From an uncultured Streptococcus sp. (GTDB taxonomy: Bacteria > Bacillota > Bacilli > Lactobacillales > Streptococcaceae), in NCBI GenBank assembly GCA_934196125.1, contig CAKPVT010000015.1, positions 1 to 39,616 on the forward strand: 39,616 bases of DNA, written 5' to 3'. Below, one piece after another: positions 25,418 through 33,088 of this stretch. A program made the translations under genes and the position numbers. The notes below the pieces were generated by a model. It did not search any database, was not told where the DNA came from, and worked only from the letters and a program-made list of their open reading frames with translations. Within the stretch, counting starts at the first letter, position 1, and every line of letters begins with the position of its first letter.

Positions 25418-25615
25418 CTTTTTTAAAAAATCCCTTGACTGATGTTAAAAAATATGTTTAAAATAGTTGTTCCTCTTTTTTGTTTTAAAATGAGGATTTC
25501 TTTTTGAGCCTCTCTTCTCATAAACTTTTTTCTCATTTTGAGATGTCACTAAAACTTTTTAGAAAGCTATAACAATAAGATTTTAGAGGATATCTGTGAC
25601 TAATTGTTATAGGAG

Positions 25616-25624
25616 TGGTATAAT
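25616..25624 (+). promoter_or_regulatory. Promoter of the first U32 gene, near-leaderless
   Basis: TGGTATAAT is a perfect extended -10 ending nine bases before ATG 25634, the same distance as at tex. No ribosome site lies between them. The 250 bases upstream are AT-rich, with a second possible promoter TTGACT-18-TAAAAT (about 25436-25465). Confidence 0.65.
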
Positions 25625-25633
25625 TAAAACGTT

Positions 25634-26560
25634 ATGGAAAAAATAATTATTACTGCGACAGCTGAATCTATTGAGCAGGTCAAAGAGCTTTTAGATGCAG
25701 GTGTTGATCGTATTTATGTGGGTGAGGAAAACTATGGTTTACGTTTGCCTCATAATTTTACTTATGATGAACTTTCTGAAATCGCTAAGTTAGTTCATGA
25801 TGCTGGAAAAGAACTAAGTATCGCTTGCAATGCTTTGTTGCACCAAGATATGATTAATGCGGTTCGCCCATATCTTGATTTTTTGAAAGATATTAAAGCC
25901 GATTATCTAGTAGCAGGAGATGCAGGTGTTTTTCACATCAATAAAAATGAAGGCTACGATTTCAAGATGATTTATGATGTTTCTGTTTTTGTAACATCAA
26001 GTCGTCAAGTGAATTTCTGGGGAGACCATGGCGCTAGCGAAGTCATTCTTGCTCGTGAAATCCCGTCAGTCGAATTGTTCAAAATATCAGAAAATCTTCG
26101 CTACCCAGCTGAAGTGCTTGTTTACGGAGCTACTGTCATTCATCATTCAAAACGTCCATTATTGCAAAATTATTACAATTTTACGCATAATGATGATGAA
26201 AAAACTCGTGAACGTGGTCTTTTCCTTGCTGAACCAAGCAACAAAGACTCACACTATTCAATTTATGAAGACAAACACGGTACACACATCTTCGATACTG
26301 ACGATCTTGATATGATGCCAAAAATAACAGAGTTGGTTGAACACAACTACACACACTGGAAATTAGATGGTATCTACTGCCCAGGTCATAATTTTGTTGA
26401 AATCGCAAAAATCTTTGTGAAAACAAAAGAATTGATGGAAGCTGGTGAATTTACACAAGACCAAGCTTTCTTATTGGATGAAGAAATTCGTAAATTACAT
26501 CCAAAAGGTCGCACACTTGGAACTGGATTCTATGAATTTGACCCAGAGGAAGTGAAGTAA
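25634..26560 (+). CDS. U32 family protein, tRNA hydroxylation type (TrhP1/YrrN-like)
   Basis: 308-residue member of the peptidase U32 (collagenase-like) family. The N-terminal barrel signature reads EQVKELLDAGVDRIYVGEEN; further conserved parts are YDVSVFVTSSRQVNFWGDHG and ALLHQDM. It lacks the four-cysteine cluster of its neighbour, as the YrrN type does. In Bacillus the YrrN/YrrO pair makes 5-hydroxyuridine in tRNA wobble positions from prephenate; that role is inferred from family and pairing. Older annotations call it a protease. Confidence 0.8.
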   Translation: MEKIIITATAESIEQVKELLDAGVDRIYVGEENYGLRLPHNFTYDELSEIAKLVHDAGKELSIACNALLHQDMINAVRPYLDFLKDIKADYLVAGDAGVFHINKNEGYDFKMIYDVSVFVTSSRQVNFWGDHGASEVILAREIPSVELFKISENLRYPAEVLVYGATVIHHSKRPLLQNYYNFTHNDDEKTRERGLFLAEPSNKDSHYSIYEDKHGTHIFDTDDLDMMPKITELVEHNYTHWKLDGIYCPGHNFVEIAKIFVKTKELMEAGEFTQDQAFLLDEEIRKLHPKGRTLGTGFYEFDPEEVK

Positions 26561-26579
26561 AACTACCCCAAAATGAACT

Positions 26580-26617
26580 CTTGTCATGATTGAGTTACTA
26601 TTTCAGGGCATGACAAG
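26580..26617 (+). promoter_or_regulatory. Perfect 9-bp hairpin between the U32 genes
   Basis: CTTGTCATG (26580-26588) and CATGACAAG (26609-26617) pair perfectly, but no T run follows. A smaller hairpin TAAAGAT/ATCTTTA (26642-26659) comes next, followed by AATTTT. The region could attenuate or process the message between the two genes. Confidence 0.4.
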
Positions 26618-26691
26618 TTAGCTAATTAACTGAAATTGTTGTAAAGATATTTATCTTTAAATTTTACTATCTTGGAAATAGGAATATAATA

Positions 26692-27981
26692 ATGTCAGAA
26701 AAAACTTTAAAACGTCCAGAGGTTTTAGCACCTGCTGGTACTCTTGAGAAATTAAAAGTCGCTGTTGATTATGGAGCTGATGCAGTCTTTGTTGGTGGAC
26801 AAGCTTACGGTCTTCGTAGCCGTGCTGGTAACTTCACGATGGAAGAATTGCAAGAAGGAATTAATTATGCCCATGCGAATGGTGCTAAGGTCCACGTCGC
26901 AGCAAATATGGTTACCCACGAAGGAAACGAAACTGGTGCAGGAGAGTGGTTCCGTGAACTTCGTGATCTGGGCTTGGATGCCGTTATCGTATCTGACCCA
27001 GCACTTATTGTAATTTGTTTAACAGAAGCACCAGGTTTAGAAGTCCACGTGTCAACACAAGCTTCGACAACCAACTATGAAGCCTTTGCTTTCTGGGAAG
27101 AAATCGGTGTGTCTCGTGTTGTTTTGGCGCGTGAAGTCGGAATTGCTGAAATTGAAGAAATTCGTAAACACACCTCACTTGAAATTGAAGCTTTCGTTCA
27201 CGGCGCAATGTGTATCAGTTATTCAGGGCGTTGTGTCCTTTCTAATCATATGAGTCATCGTGATGCTAACCGTGGCGGTTGTTCACAATCTTGTCGTTGG
27301 AAATATGACCTTTATGATATGCCGTTTGGTCAAGAACGTAAAAGTCTTGAAGGTGAAATTCCAGAGCCCTTTTCTATGTCATCAGTTGATATGTGTATGA
27401 TTGAACACTTACCTGATTTGATTGAAAATGGTGTCGATAGCTTTAAGATTGAAGGTCGTATGAAATCAATTCACTACGTATCAACGGTCACAAACTGCTA
27501 CCGTGCAGCCGTCGATGCTTACCTAGAAAGCCCAGCAAAATTCGAAGCTATCAAAGGTGAATTACTTGATGAGCTTTGGAAAGTTGCCCAACGTGAATTA
27601 GCAACTGGTTTCTACTATCAAACACCAACAGAAAACGAACAACTCTTTGGCGCTCGTCGTAAAATACCACAATATAAATTTGTCGGTGAAGTTGTTGCCT
27701 TTGATGAAGAAACAATGACAGCAACAATCCGTCAACGTAACGTTATTCTTGAAGGAGATGCTGTCGAATTCTATGGACCAGGATTCCGTCATTTTGAAAC
27801 TTACATCAAAGATTTGTGTGATGCTGATGGCAATAAAATTGATCGTGCTCCAAACCCAATGGAATTATTGAGAATCACTGTCCCTCAAGCGGTTCAAGCA
27901 GGAGATATGATTCGTGCTCGTAAAGAAGGACTTGTGAACCTTTATAAAAGCGACGGTTCTAGCAAAACTGTTAGAGCATAA
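26692..27981 (+). CDS. U32 family protein, tRNA hydroxylation type (TrhP2/YrrO-like)
   Basis: 429-residue U32 protein. N-terminal barrel VLAPAGTLEKLKVAVDYGAD and FVGGQAYGLRSRAGN are followed by the family cysteine cluster: MCISYSGRC and GGCSQSCRW (Fe-S type ligands), then DSFKIEGRMKS. The C-terminal beta domain resembles translation factor domain II. Paired with the preceding gene it matches Bacillus YrrN/YrrO, which hydroxylate wobble uridine in tRNA. AGGA eight bases before ATG is the ribosome site. Confidence 0.85.
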   Translation: MSEKTLKRPEVLAPAGTLEKLKVAVDYGADAVFVGGQAYGLRSRAGNFTMEELQEGINYAHANGAKVHVAANMVTHEGNETGAGEWFRELRDLGLDAVIVSDPALIVICLTEAPGLEVHVSTQASTTNYEAFAFWEEIGVSRVVLAREVGIAEIEEIRKHTSLEIEAFVHGAMCISYSGRCVLSNHMSHRDANRGGCSQSCRWKYDLYDMPFGQERKSLEGEIPEPFSMSSVDMCMIEHLPDLIENGVDSFKIEGRMKSIHYVSTVTNCYRAAVDAYLESPAKFEAIKGELLDELWKVAQRELATGFYYQTPTENEQLFGARRKIPQYKFVGEVVAFDEETMTATIRQRNVILEGDAVEFYGPGFRHFETYIKDLCDADGNKIDRAPNPMELLRITVPQAVQAGDMIRARKEGLVNLYKSDGSSKTVRA

Positions 27982-27996
27982 TCAGTAATAATTATT

Positions 27997-28045
27997 AAAA
28001 AATGAACGACTCTTAAACATAATGGCATAGGGTCGTTCATTTTTT
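27997..28045. terminator. Bidirectional terminator
   Basis: AAAAAATGAACGAC (27997-28010) and GTCGTTCATTTTT (28032-28044) form a long stem with T tails both ways. The stop codon of the convergent minus-strand gene lies inside it. Confidence 0.9.
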
Positions 28046-28360
28046 GTCTAGTTCTTGAGATTTACGGACAGTTGGTGGTACCAATGTTAAACGATTGATA
28101 TCGCTGATAGCGATGATTGTTGAGATATTCTTTTGGAAGTTTTTGAGGATTAATTTGTTATTTTTGGGGTCGTATTTGACCAAATCACCTGTAAAACTGC
28201 CGTCTTTGTAAATAGCATGGAGCGCTAATTGCTTTTCTTGCGCTTCTTTGATGGTTGCGATGGTTTTGTGAGTTTTCAGATTAATATCTGCGGCTGGTTG
28301 AGCATGAAAGTCAATATAAGCCTGTGCTTGCCTTTTTAAACGTTTGATAAGATTTTTCAT
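28037..28360 (-). CDS. Hypothetical basic protein, 107 residues
   Basis: Not assigned to a family with confidence. The N terminus is basic and amphipathic (KNLIKRLKRQAQAYIDFHAQ). The rest looks like a small all-beta domain (HAIYKDGSFTGDLVKYDPKN … NISTIIAISDINRLTLV), whose spacing reminds me of Sm-like or YolD-like folds. I chose ATG 28360 over 28366 because AGG lies only three bases from the first. No membrane segment. Function unknown. Confidence 0.65.
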   Translation of the reverse strand: MKNLIKRLKRQAQAYIDFHAQPAADINLKTHKTIATIKEAQEKQLALHAIYKDGSFTGDLVKYDPKNNKLILKNFQKNISTIIAISDINRLTLVPPTVRKSQELDKK

Positions 28361-28473
28361 AGTCATTTACCTAAAAAATTGATAAAATGATTATACACCT
28401 TTTGAAGAAAAAAATAAATAATCAAAAGTTTAGAAAGTTTTTTTACGAATATATATTAGGAGGAAGATTTATT

Positions 28474-28686
28474 ATGTCAGAATTTAAATTTGAAATTGTT
28501 GAACACTTACTTACCCTATCTGAGAGCGATAAAGGTTGGACAAAAGAATTAAACCGTGTCAGTTTTAACGGAGCAGAGCCAAAATTTGATATTCGTTCAT
28601 GGAGCCCAGACCACAGCAAAATGGGCAAAGGTGTGACACTCACAAATGATGAATTTAAAATCATCTTGGACGCTTTCCGCGGCTAA
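28474..28686 (+). CDS. YdbC/PC4-family single-stranded nucleic acid-binding protein
   Basis: 70-residue protein matching the YdbC family, small PC4-like proteins that bind single-stranded DNA as dimers (known for Lactococcus YdbC). Features: EFKFEIVEHLLTLSE, GWTKELNRVSFNG, KFDIRSWSPDHSKMGKGVTL. TAGGAGGAAG before ATG 28474 is a strong ribosome site; a longer in-frame start upstream is not credible. It ends in a terminator that merges into the repeat element. Confidence 0.85.
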   Translation: MSEFKFEIVEHLLTLSESDKGWTKELNRVSFNGAEPKFDIRSWSPDHSKMGKGVTLTNDEFKIILDAFRG

Positions 28687-28699
28687 GTTAGAGATAAAA

Positions 28700-28730
28700 G
28701 AGGCTGAGACAAAAGTACTCAGCTTCTTTA
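28700..28730 (+). terminator. Terminator of the YdbC gene and first module of repeat copy 1
   Basis: GAGGCTGAG (28700-28708) pairs with CTCAGCTTC (28718-28726, one G-U), then TTTA. Confidence 0.75.
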
Positions 28731-29036
28731 TTTATATAGTTATTATTTACAAGGCGCAGTAGTTGAGTGGGTTCTAATGCGCTGACAAATCAGCTTTTAC
28801 AACCCTTTTGACATCAAGCTACGCTTGACTTCATTTCCAACCTCAAAAGGTTCCCCAAACCTTTTGAGCCATGCGGGGGTGGGAGTAAAACAGTTCAGTG
28901 AACTGTTTTTGGTCAGCAACAAGAAATTAAGATTTGCTGAGAAATCAAGTTTCTACGAAACTACTGATTCGCTTCTTAATTTCTAGGCTCATGAATAAAA
29001 TCTCCACTGGAGATTTTATTTGTCTCACTCCCTTTT
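28700..29036 (-). repeat. Mosaic hairpin repeat, copy 1
   Basis: This gene-free stretch between convergent genes is a chain of perfect hairpins: GCTGA/TCAGC (28781-28794), TCAAGC/GCTTGA (28814-28828), CTCAAAAGGTT/AACCTTTTGAG (28842-28868), AAAACAGTT/AACTGTTTT (28887-28909) and AATAAAATCTCC/GGAGATTTTATT (28994-29020). It is the near-identical reverse complement of 39003-39516, except that copy 2 has about 190 extra bases. The last hairpin can terminate the minus-strand-facing bioY gene. Confidence 0.9.
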
Positions 29037-29576
29037 TTATGCAAAATAGGCAGTATTTTTTAGAGAGATAAATAAAGGTTTACTGATAGCTGTAATAGCT
29101 AGAAGTTTTCCAATTTCAGGAATGATGAAAGGTACAACGCCAGCTAAGAAAGCAGCTTGCCAGCTCATATTTGCTAAAAAATATAAGCCAATCACTCCGC
29201 AAATAAAAGCTAAACAATTACCGAGTAGATTGCTAATAAAAATCTTAACCAAAGAGCTTTCCGTATTGGCTAGGTAAGAAGTTAAGACAGCGTAGAAAAG
29301 AAAGCCCCAGAGAAAACCAGATGTTGGACCTGATAATGCTGCAATACCTCCGCTACCACCTGCGAAAACAGGAAGCCCAATAGCGCCAAGTAGCAGATAA
29401 AGCGCCACACTGAGCGCGGCTTCACGTGGACGGAAAATCGACGCGATAAGTCCAACAGCAAGCGTTTGAAGCGTAAAGGGAACCGTTCCGATAGGAATTA
29501 CAATCTGTGAAAGTACCGCAATCAAAGCAGCACCAAATGCTGGGAAGATGAGCATTAAAAGCTTATTTCTAGACAT
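29037..29576 (-). CDS. bioY: Biotin transporter substrate-specificity protein BioY
   Basis: 179-residue ECF-type S component for biotin. Motif VPFTLQTLAVGLIA and glycine-rich FAGGSGGIAALSGPTSGFLWG are hallmark BioY sequences. About six membrane helices are seen. No biotin-specific ATPase is adjacent, so it presumably shares the general EcfAA'T module encoded elsewhere. AGGAG precedes the ATG. The promoter carries a BirA-type operator, so it should be shut off when biotin is plentiful. Confidence 0.93.
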   Translation of the reverse strand: MSRNKLLMLIFPAFGAALIAVLSQIVIPIGTVPFTLQTLAVGLIASIFRPREAALSVALYLLLGAIGLPVFAGGSGGIAALSGPTSGFLWGFLFYAVLTSYLANTESSLVKIFISNLLGNCLAFICGVIGLYFLANMSWQAAFLAGVVPFIIPEIGKLLAITAISKPLFISLKNTAYFA

Positions 29577-29595
29577 AAAATCTCCTTGCTTACTT

Positions 29596-29627
29596 TAGTT
29601 AACTTATGATTAGACTTAGGTTAACTA
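29596..29627 (-). promoter_or_regulatory. BirA operator of bioY
   Basis: TAGTTAAC (29596-29603) and GTTAACTA (29620-29627) form a perfect inverted repeat with a 16-base spacer, resembling the BirA box of Gram-positive bacteria (TTGTTAACC … GGTTAACAA). It covers the predicted transcription start. Confidence 0.8.
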
Positions 29628-29628
29628 G

Positions 29629-29657
29629 ACTTTATCCAAAGCTAAGCAGAATGTCAA
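29629..29657 (-). promoter_or_regulatory. bioY promoter
   Basis: Minus strand: perfect -35 TTGACA (29657-29652), 17-base spacer, -10 TAAAGT (29634-29629). Confidence 0.65.
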
Positions 29658-29662
29658 GAAAA

Positions 29663-29683
29663 AAATCGCTTTTTCAGCGATTT
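29663..29683 (-). terminator. Terminator upstream of bioY promoter
   Basis: AAATCGC and GCGATTT form a 7-bp stem followed on the minus strand by TTTTTTC. It ends the small membrane-protein gene and overlaps its stop codon. Confidence 0.75.
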
Positions 29684-29826
29684 CATTTTCCTTTATGGTT
29701 GAGATAATCTGCTACCCCAATCACTCCAAAAACAATTCCCAGAATGATAAAGATTACTTTATGCTCTAACAAGCCATAAACTAAAAAGATGATAGCAGAA
29801 ATGAAATAGACAATATTTTTAGACAT
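29683..29826 (-). CDS. Small membrane protein, 47 residues
   Basis: ATG 29826 follows AAAGGAAT; stop at 29683. The product MSKNIVYFISAIIFLVYGLL … HKVIFIILGIVFGVIGVADY has two membrane helices and a basic tail (NHKGK). It has its own terminator. No family recognised. Confidence 0.65.
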   Translation of the reverse strand: MSKNIVYFISAIIFLVYGLLEHKVIFIILGIVFGVIGVADYLNHKGK

Positions 29827-29969
29827 AGCAATTCCTTTTGAATATAATACTTACTCATATTGTAGCATAAAGTAGCTTTCTTTGACATTCTAAGGCTAGT
29901 CAAATCACGTATTTTTCATTATAATGAAATTTGGAAACGTAATCATAATCATTAAAAAGGCGAGGAAAA

Positions 29970-30548
29970 ATGGCAGATTTACAATATAAGAATTACATTT
30001 TTGACTTTTATGGCACACTTGTAGATATTTGGACAGACGAGGATGACGAGAAGCTTTGGGAGCAAATGGCTGCGCTTTATGCCGCTTATGGCGCTGATTA
30101 TTTTGCTGCGGAGCTTAAAGCAAATTATGATAACCATATTAAACGTCAAGAAAATCAATTACGCAAACGTTCTCAAGTGACTTTGAAAACACTCAAAGAA
30201 GTAGGAGCAACAGTTATTTTATTGTCAAATGCCCAGCGAGCTTTCACCCAAGCTGAAATTGAAATGACAGGCTGCAGAGAATTTCTTGATAAGATTTACA
30301 TCTCGTCTGATTACAAAATGAAAAAACCACAAGTTGAATTCGTGAATCTGGTCTTGAACGACAATCAACTTAATCCGGAAGAAACCGTTATGGTTGGCAA
30401 TGATTTTACGAGCGACATGGCAATCGCACAAGCAGCAGGCATCGACGGTATTCTGCTTAACACATTCCCATACAACCAATCAGAAATCGAAACCCTCAAT
30501 ACCATGAACGCCAAAGTAATTGAGGATATCAGTGAGTTGGTAGGGTGA
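29970..30548 (+). CDS. HAD-family hydrolase with shortened cap
   Basis: 192-residue HAD protein. Motif I is FDFYGTLVD (nucleophile D12; tyrosine replaces the second Asp, as in some HAD groups). Motif II is ILLSNAQ, the lysine is in SSDYKMKKPQ, and motif IV is MVGNDFTSDMAIAQAAG. Relatives run to about 230 residues; here the cap helices seem to be missing between NHIKRQENQLRKRSQ and VTLKTLKEVGA, without loss of frame. The ribosome site is AGGCGAGG. Activity may be changed or lost. Confidence 0.82.
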   Translation: MADLQYKNYIFDFYGTLVDIWTDEDDEKLWEQMAALYAAYGADYFAAELKANYDNHIKRQENQLRKRSQVTLKTLKEVGATVILLSNAQRAFTQAEIEMTGCREFLDKIYISSDYKMKKPQVEFVNLVLNDNQLNPEETVMVGNDFTSDMAIAQAAGIDGILLNTFPYNQSEIETLNTMNAKVIEDISELVG

Positions 30549-30583
30549 GGGGAGAAAAATATTAGGCAATTTGTTTTTTTCTT

Positions 30584-30592
30584 TGATATAAT
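30584..30592 (+). promoter_or_regulatory. Promoter of the restriction-modification genes
   Basis: TGATATAAT extended -10, 36 bases before ATG 30629. Confidence 0.6.
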
Positions 30593-30628
30593 AAGGGTAG
30601 CAATTATATAAAATAAAAGGATGTAAAA

Positions 30629-32586
30629 ATGGCAAATGAAGCAACAGCTACTGACCAATATGTCAGAAGAGAAATTGAAAAATTTGGTGTACGATATGAA
30701 GAGCAAGGCTCGTCACACCCAGAAATATCTAAGGCGTTAAAAGGTGCAAGTAAGCAGGGAAAATCAGGAATTGGTAAGCCAGAATTTATTATGCAGATTT
30801 CTGATTATTTAATTGTAATTGAGGATAAACGTGATAATGCTAAACTAATGAATTTAGATGGTATAAGCATTGCTAAAGATAGATCATCATTAGTTAATTA
30901 TGCTGTTAATGGAGCAGTTCATTATGCTAATCATATTGTTGAGAAAACCACTTCTTTTGATGAAGTCATCGCAATTGGAGTAACAGGAGATGAGGAATTA
31001 CACAATATTCAACCAGTTTTAGTTAGTATTACTGATGGGGTAGTTACTAAGAAAATTCTATCTAAGTTATCTACTCTTCAAGAACTTCATCCAGATAATA
31101 TTAACGAGTGGTATTCAGTAAATGTGTTAGGTGAATATTCGATTGAGCAAAAACAGATCTTTGAACTACAAAATGTTTCTAAAGAATTACATGAGGATTT
31201 AAGAAACTATGCTTCTCTCGAAGGAGAAAATAAAGCCACAGTTATTTCAGCTATTCTACTAGCCCTTAGTGAAGAAGATTTTGATATAAAAAAATTGAAA
31301 GGGAATAAGTATTCTAAAGATGAGAATGGGGATGAAGATACATCTAAACCTGTAATTGATAATGATGGAAAGAGAATATTGAAATCTGTCGAAGATTACA
31401 TTAATACTGAAGGTATTATGCCACAAGACAAAGTTAATATACTTCTTAATAAGTTTTCGTTTCTGAAGACGAATATACGCTTGAACGAAAAAAACGAAAC
31501 ATTAGGTGTTTCTCCATTACATTATTTTACAAAAAAACTTCAAGATAAGGTCATCCATCACTTTAAACAAAATACCAATTATGATATTTTAGGTAATTTC
31601 TATGGAGAATTTGTGAAGTACGGCGGTAGCGATGGTAATGGACTTGGAATTGTATTGACACCTCATCATATTACGACTTTAATGGCGGAGCTTATTGATG
31701 TATCACCTAATGATTATGTTTTAGATCCAGCTTGTGGTAGCGGTGCTTTTTTGATTTCAGCTATGAATCAGATGGTTGGACAAGCAAAAGACGAAGGTGA
31801 GATTAAACATATTAAGCAACATCAACTACTTGGAATTGAGATGCAGGAAAAAATGTTTACTGTTGCGACAACTAATATGATTTTACGTGGTGATGGAAAA
31901 AGTAATCTTCAACTTAATGATATGTTTGCTGTCTCAGGTGAAGAAATGCAAGCTAAAAAAGTTAATAAGATTTTATTTAATCCACCATACTCACAAGGAA
32001 AAACTGATAAGTCATTAACTGAAATTAACTTTATCAACCATGCCTTGGATATGTTAGTTAGAGGTGGTAAGTTAGCTGTTATTGTTCCTCAATCTACTAT
32101 GGTAGGTAAGTCCAAGGAAGAAAAGAACTACAAGGAAAAATTCTTGAAAAGCATACTTTGGACATGGTAATTACAGTTAATAAAGACACTTTCCATGGTG
32201 TTGGAACTAATCCAGTTATTGCAGTTTTTGAAGCAGGTAAACCACATGATATAGAACGTAAGAAAGTTAAATTCATTAACTTTGAAGATGATGGCTTTGT
32301 GGTAAGAAAGCATATCGGTCTAGTTGATGATGGTTCAGCTAAGGAAAAGAGAAAATTTCTTTTTGATGTCATCAATGGAAATGAAGATGATTACACAACC
32401 AAATTTATGGTGAAATCAACTATTCAACCAGAGGATGAATGGTTACATAGTTTCTATTATTTCAATGATGAAATTCCAAGTGATTCTGACTTTGAAAAAA
32501 CAATTGCGGATTATCTCAGCTTTCAATTTGATATGTACGCCCATGGACGCGGTTATTTATTTGAGGAGGATAATAATGAAGAGTAA
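30629..32586 (+). pseudogene. BcgI-like restriction-methylation subunit, frameshifted
   Basis: Fusion of a nuclease and an adenine methyltransferase. The N-terminal PD-(D/E)xK-like site is GKPEF (E52) … LIVIEDKRD (E65, K67). Methylase motif I DPACGSGAF is at 366-374 and motif IV NPPYSQ at 451-456. The first frame (513 residues) stops at 32170; the C-terminal part (LDMVITVNKDTFHGVG …) continues in another frame to 32586. Restoring one A to AAAA at 32147-32150 gives FLKKHTLDMVITV and a 652-residue protein, the size of BcgI-A. AAAGGATG is the ribosome site. The gene is AT-rich, suggesting transfer. No HsdR is nearby. Confidence 0.82.
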
Positions 32587-33088
32587 GGAGTATTGGAAAG
32601 TTTTTCGAGTAGATGAGATTTTTGACCTATTTACTGGTGCTTCGATAAGTCAAGATAAATTTAGTGCGGGTAAGATTCCAAGAGTTACAGCAACAGATTT
32701 GAATAATGGAATAGGTTTATTTACTAATAGATTAGAGAATAAGAATTATCGTATCTTTGATAACTTTATTAGTGTTTCGTTTTTAGGTAGTATATTTTAT
32801 CATAGTTATGAAGCAAGCTTAGATATGAAAATTCATGGTCTTAAAGTCAAGGAGAGAGAATTAAATCCTAATTTAGCTCACTTTTTAATTACTTGTCTGA
32901 AAAGTAGTTTACCTCAAGCAAGTTATGGTAATCAATTATCTAGCAAAGATTTATTAACTAAAAGTATTTTACTACCGATTAATGAAAAAGGTACTCCTGA
33001 CTGGACATTTATGGAAAATTATGTTCAAATCAAATCAAATCAAATCAAATCAAATATACTTACCAGCTTCCTAAACAACATGAAATAA
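32576..33088 (+). CDS. Specificity subunit, half-length form (first recognition domain)
   Basis: 170-residue product as the sequence stands. ATG 32576 follows GAGGAGG and overlaps the RM gene. It contains one target-recognition domain (YWKVFRVDEIFDLFTGASIS … SYGNQLSSKDLLTKSILLP) ending in GTPDWTFMENYVQIKSNQ, the start of a linker helix. The CAAAT repeat then shifts the frame, adding ILTSFLNNMK and a stop. With five repeats the frame would run to 33603 (340 residues, two domains, BcgI-B size). Half-length specificity proteins of related systems can dimerise, so this form may still work. Confidence 0.8.
   Translation: MKSKEYWKVFRVDEIFDLFTGASISQDKFSAGKIPRVTATDLNNGIGLFTNRLENKNYRIFDNFISVSFLGSIFYHSYEASLDMKIHGLKVKERELNPNLAHFLITCLKSSLPQASYGNQLSSKDLLTKSILLPINEKGTPDWTFMENYVQIKSNQIKSNILTSFLNNMK
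33026..33055 (+). repeat. Six tandem CAAAT repeats in the specificity gene
   Basis: Six exact pentanucleotides in the linker between the two recognition domains. Five is not a multiple of three, so each gain or loss changes frame. Six copies give early stop at 33088; five or eight copies join the two halves. This is the architecture of slipped-strand phase variation. Confidence 0.95.

Noticed and set aside
28700..29036. CRISPR array or tandem repeat
   Set aside because: The stems differ in sequence and are not spaced regularly; similarity is to other whole copies, not between units.
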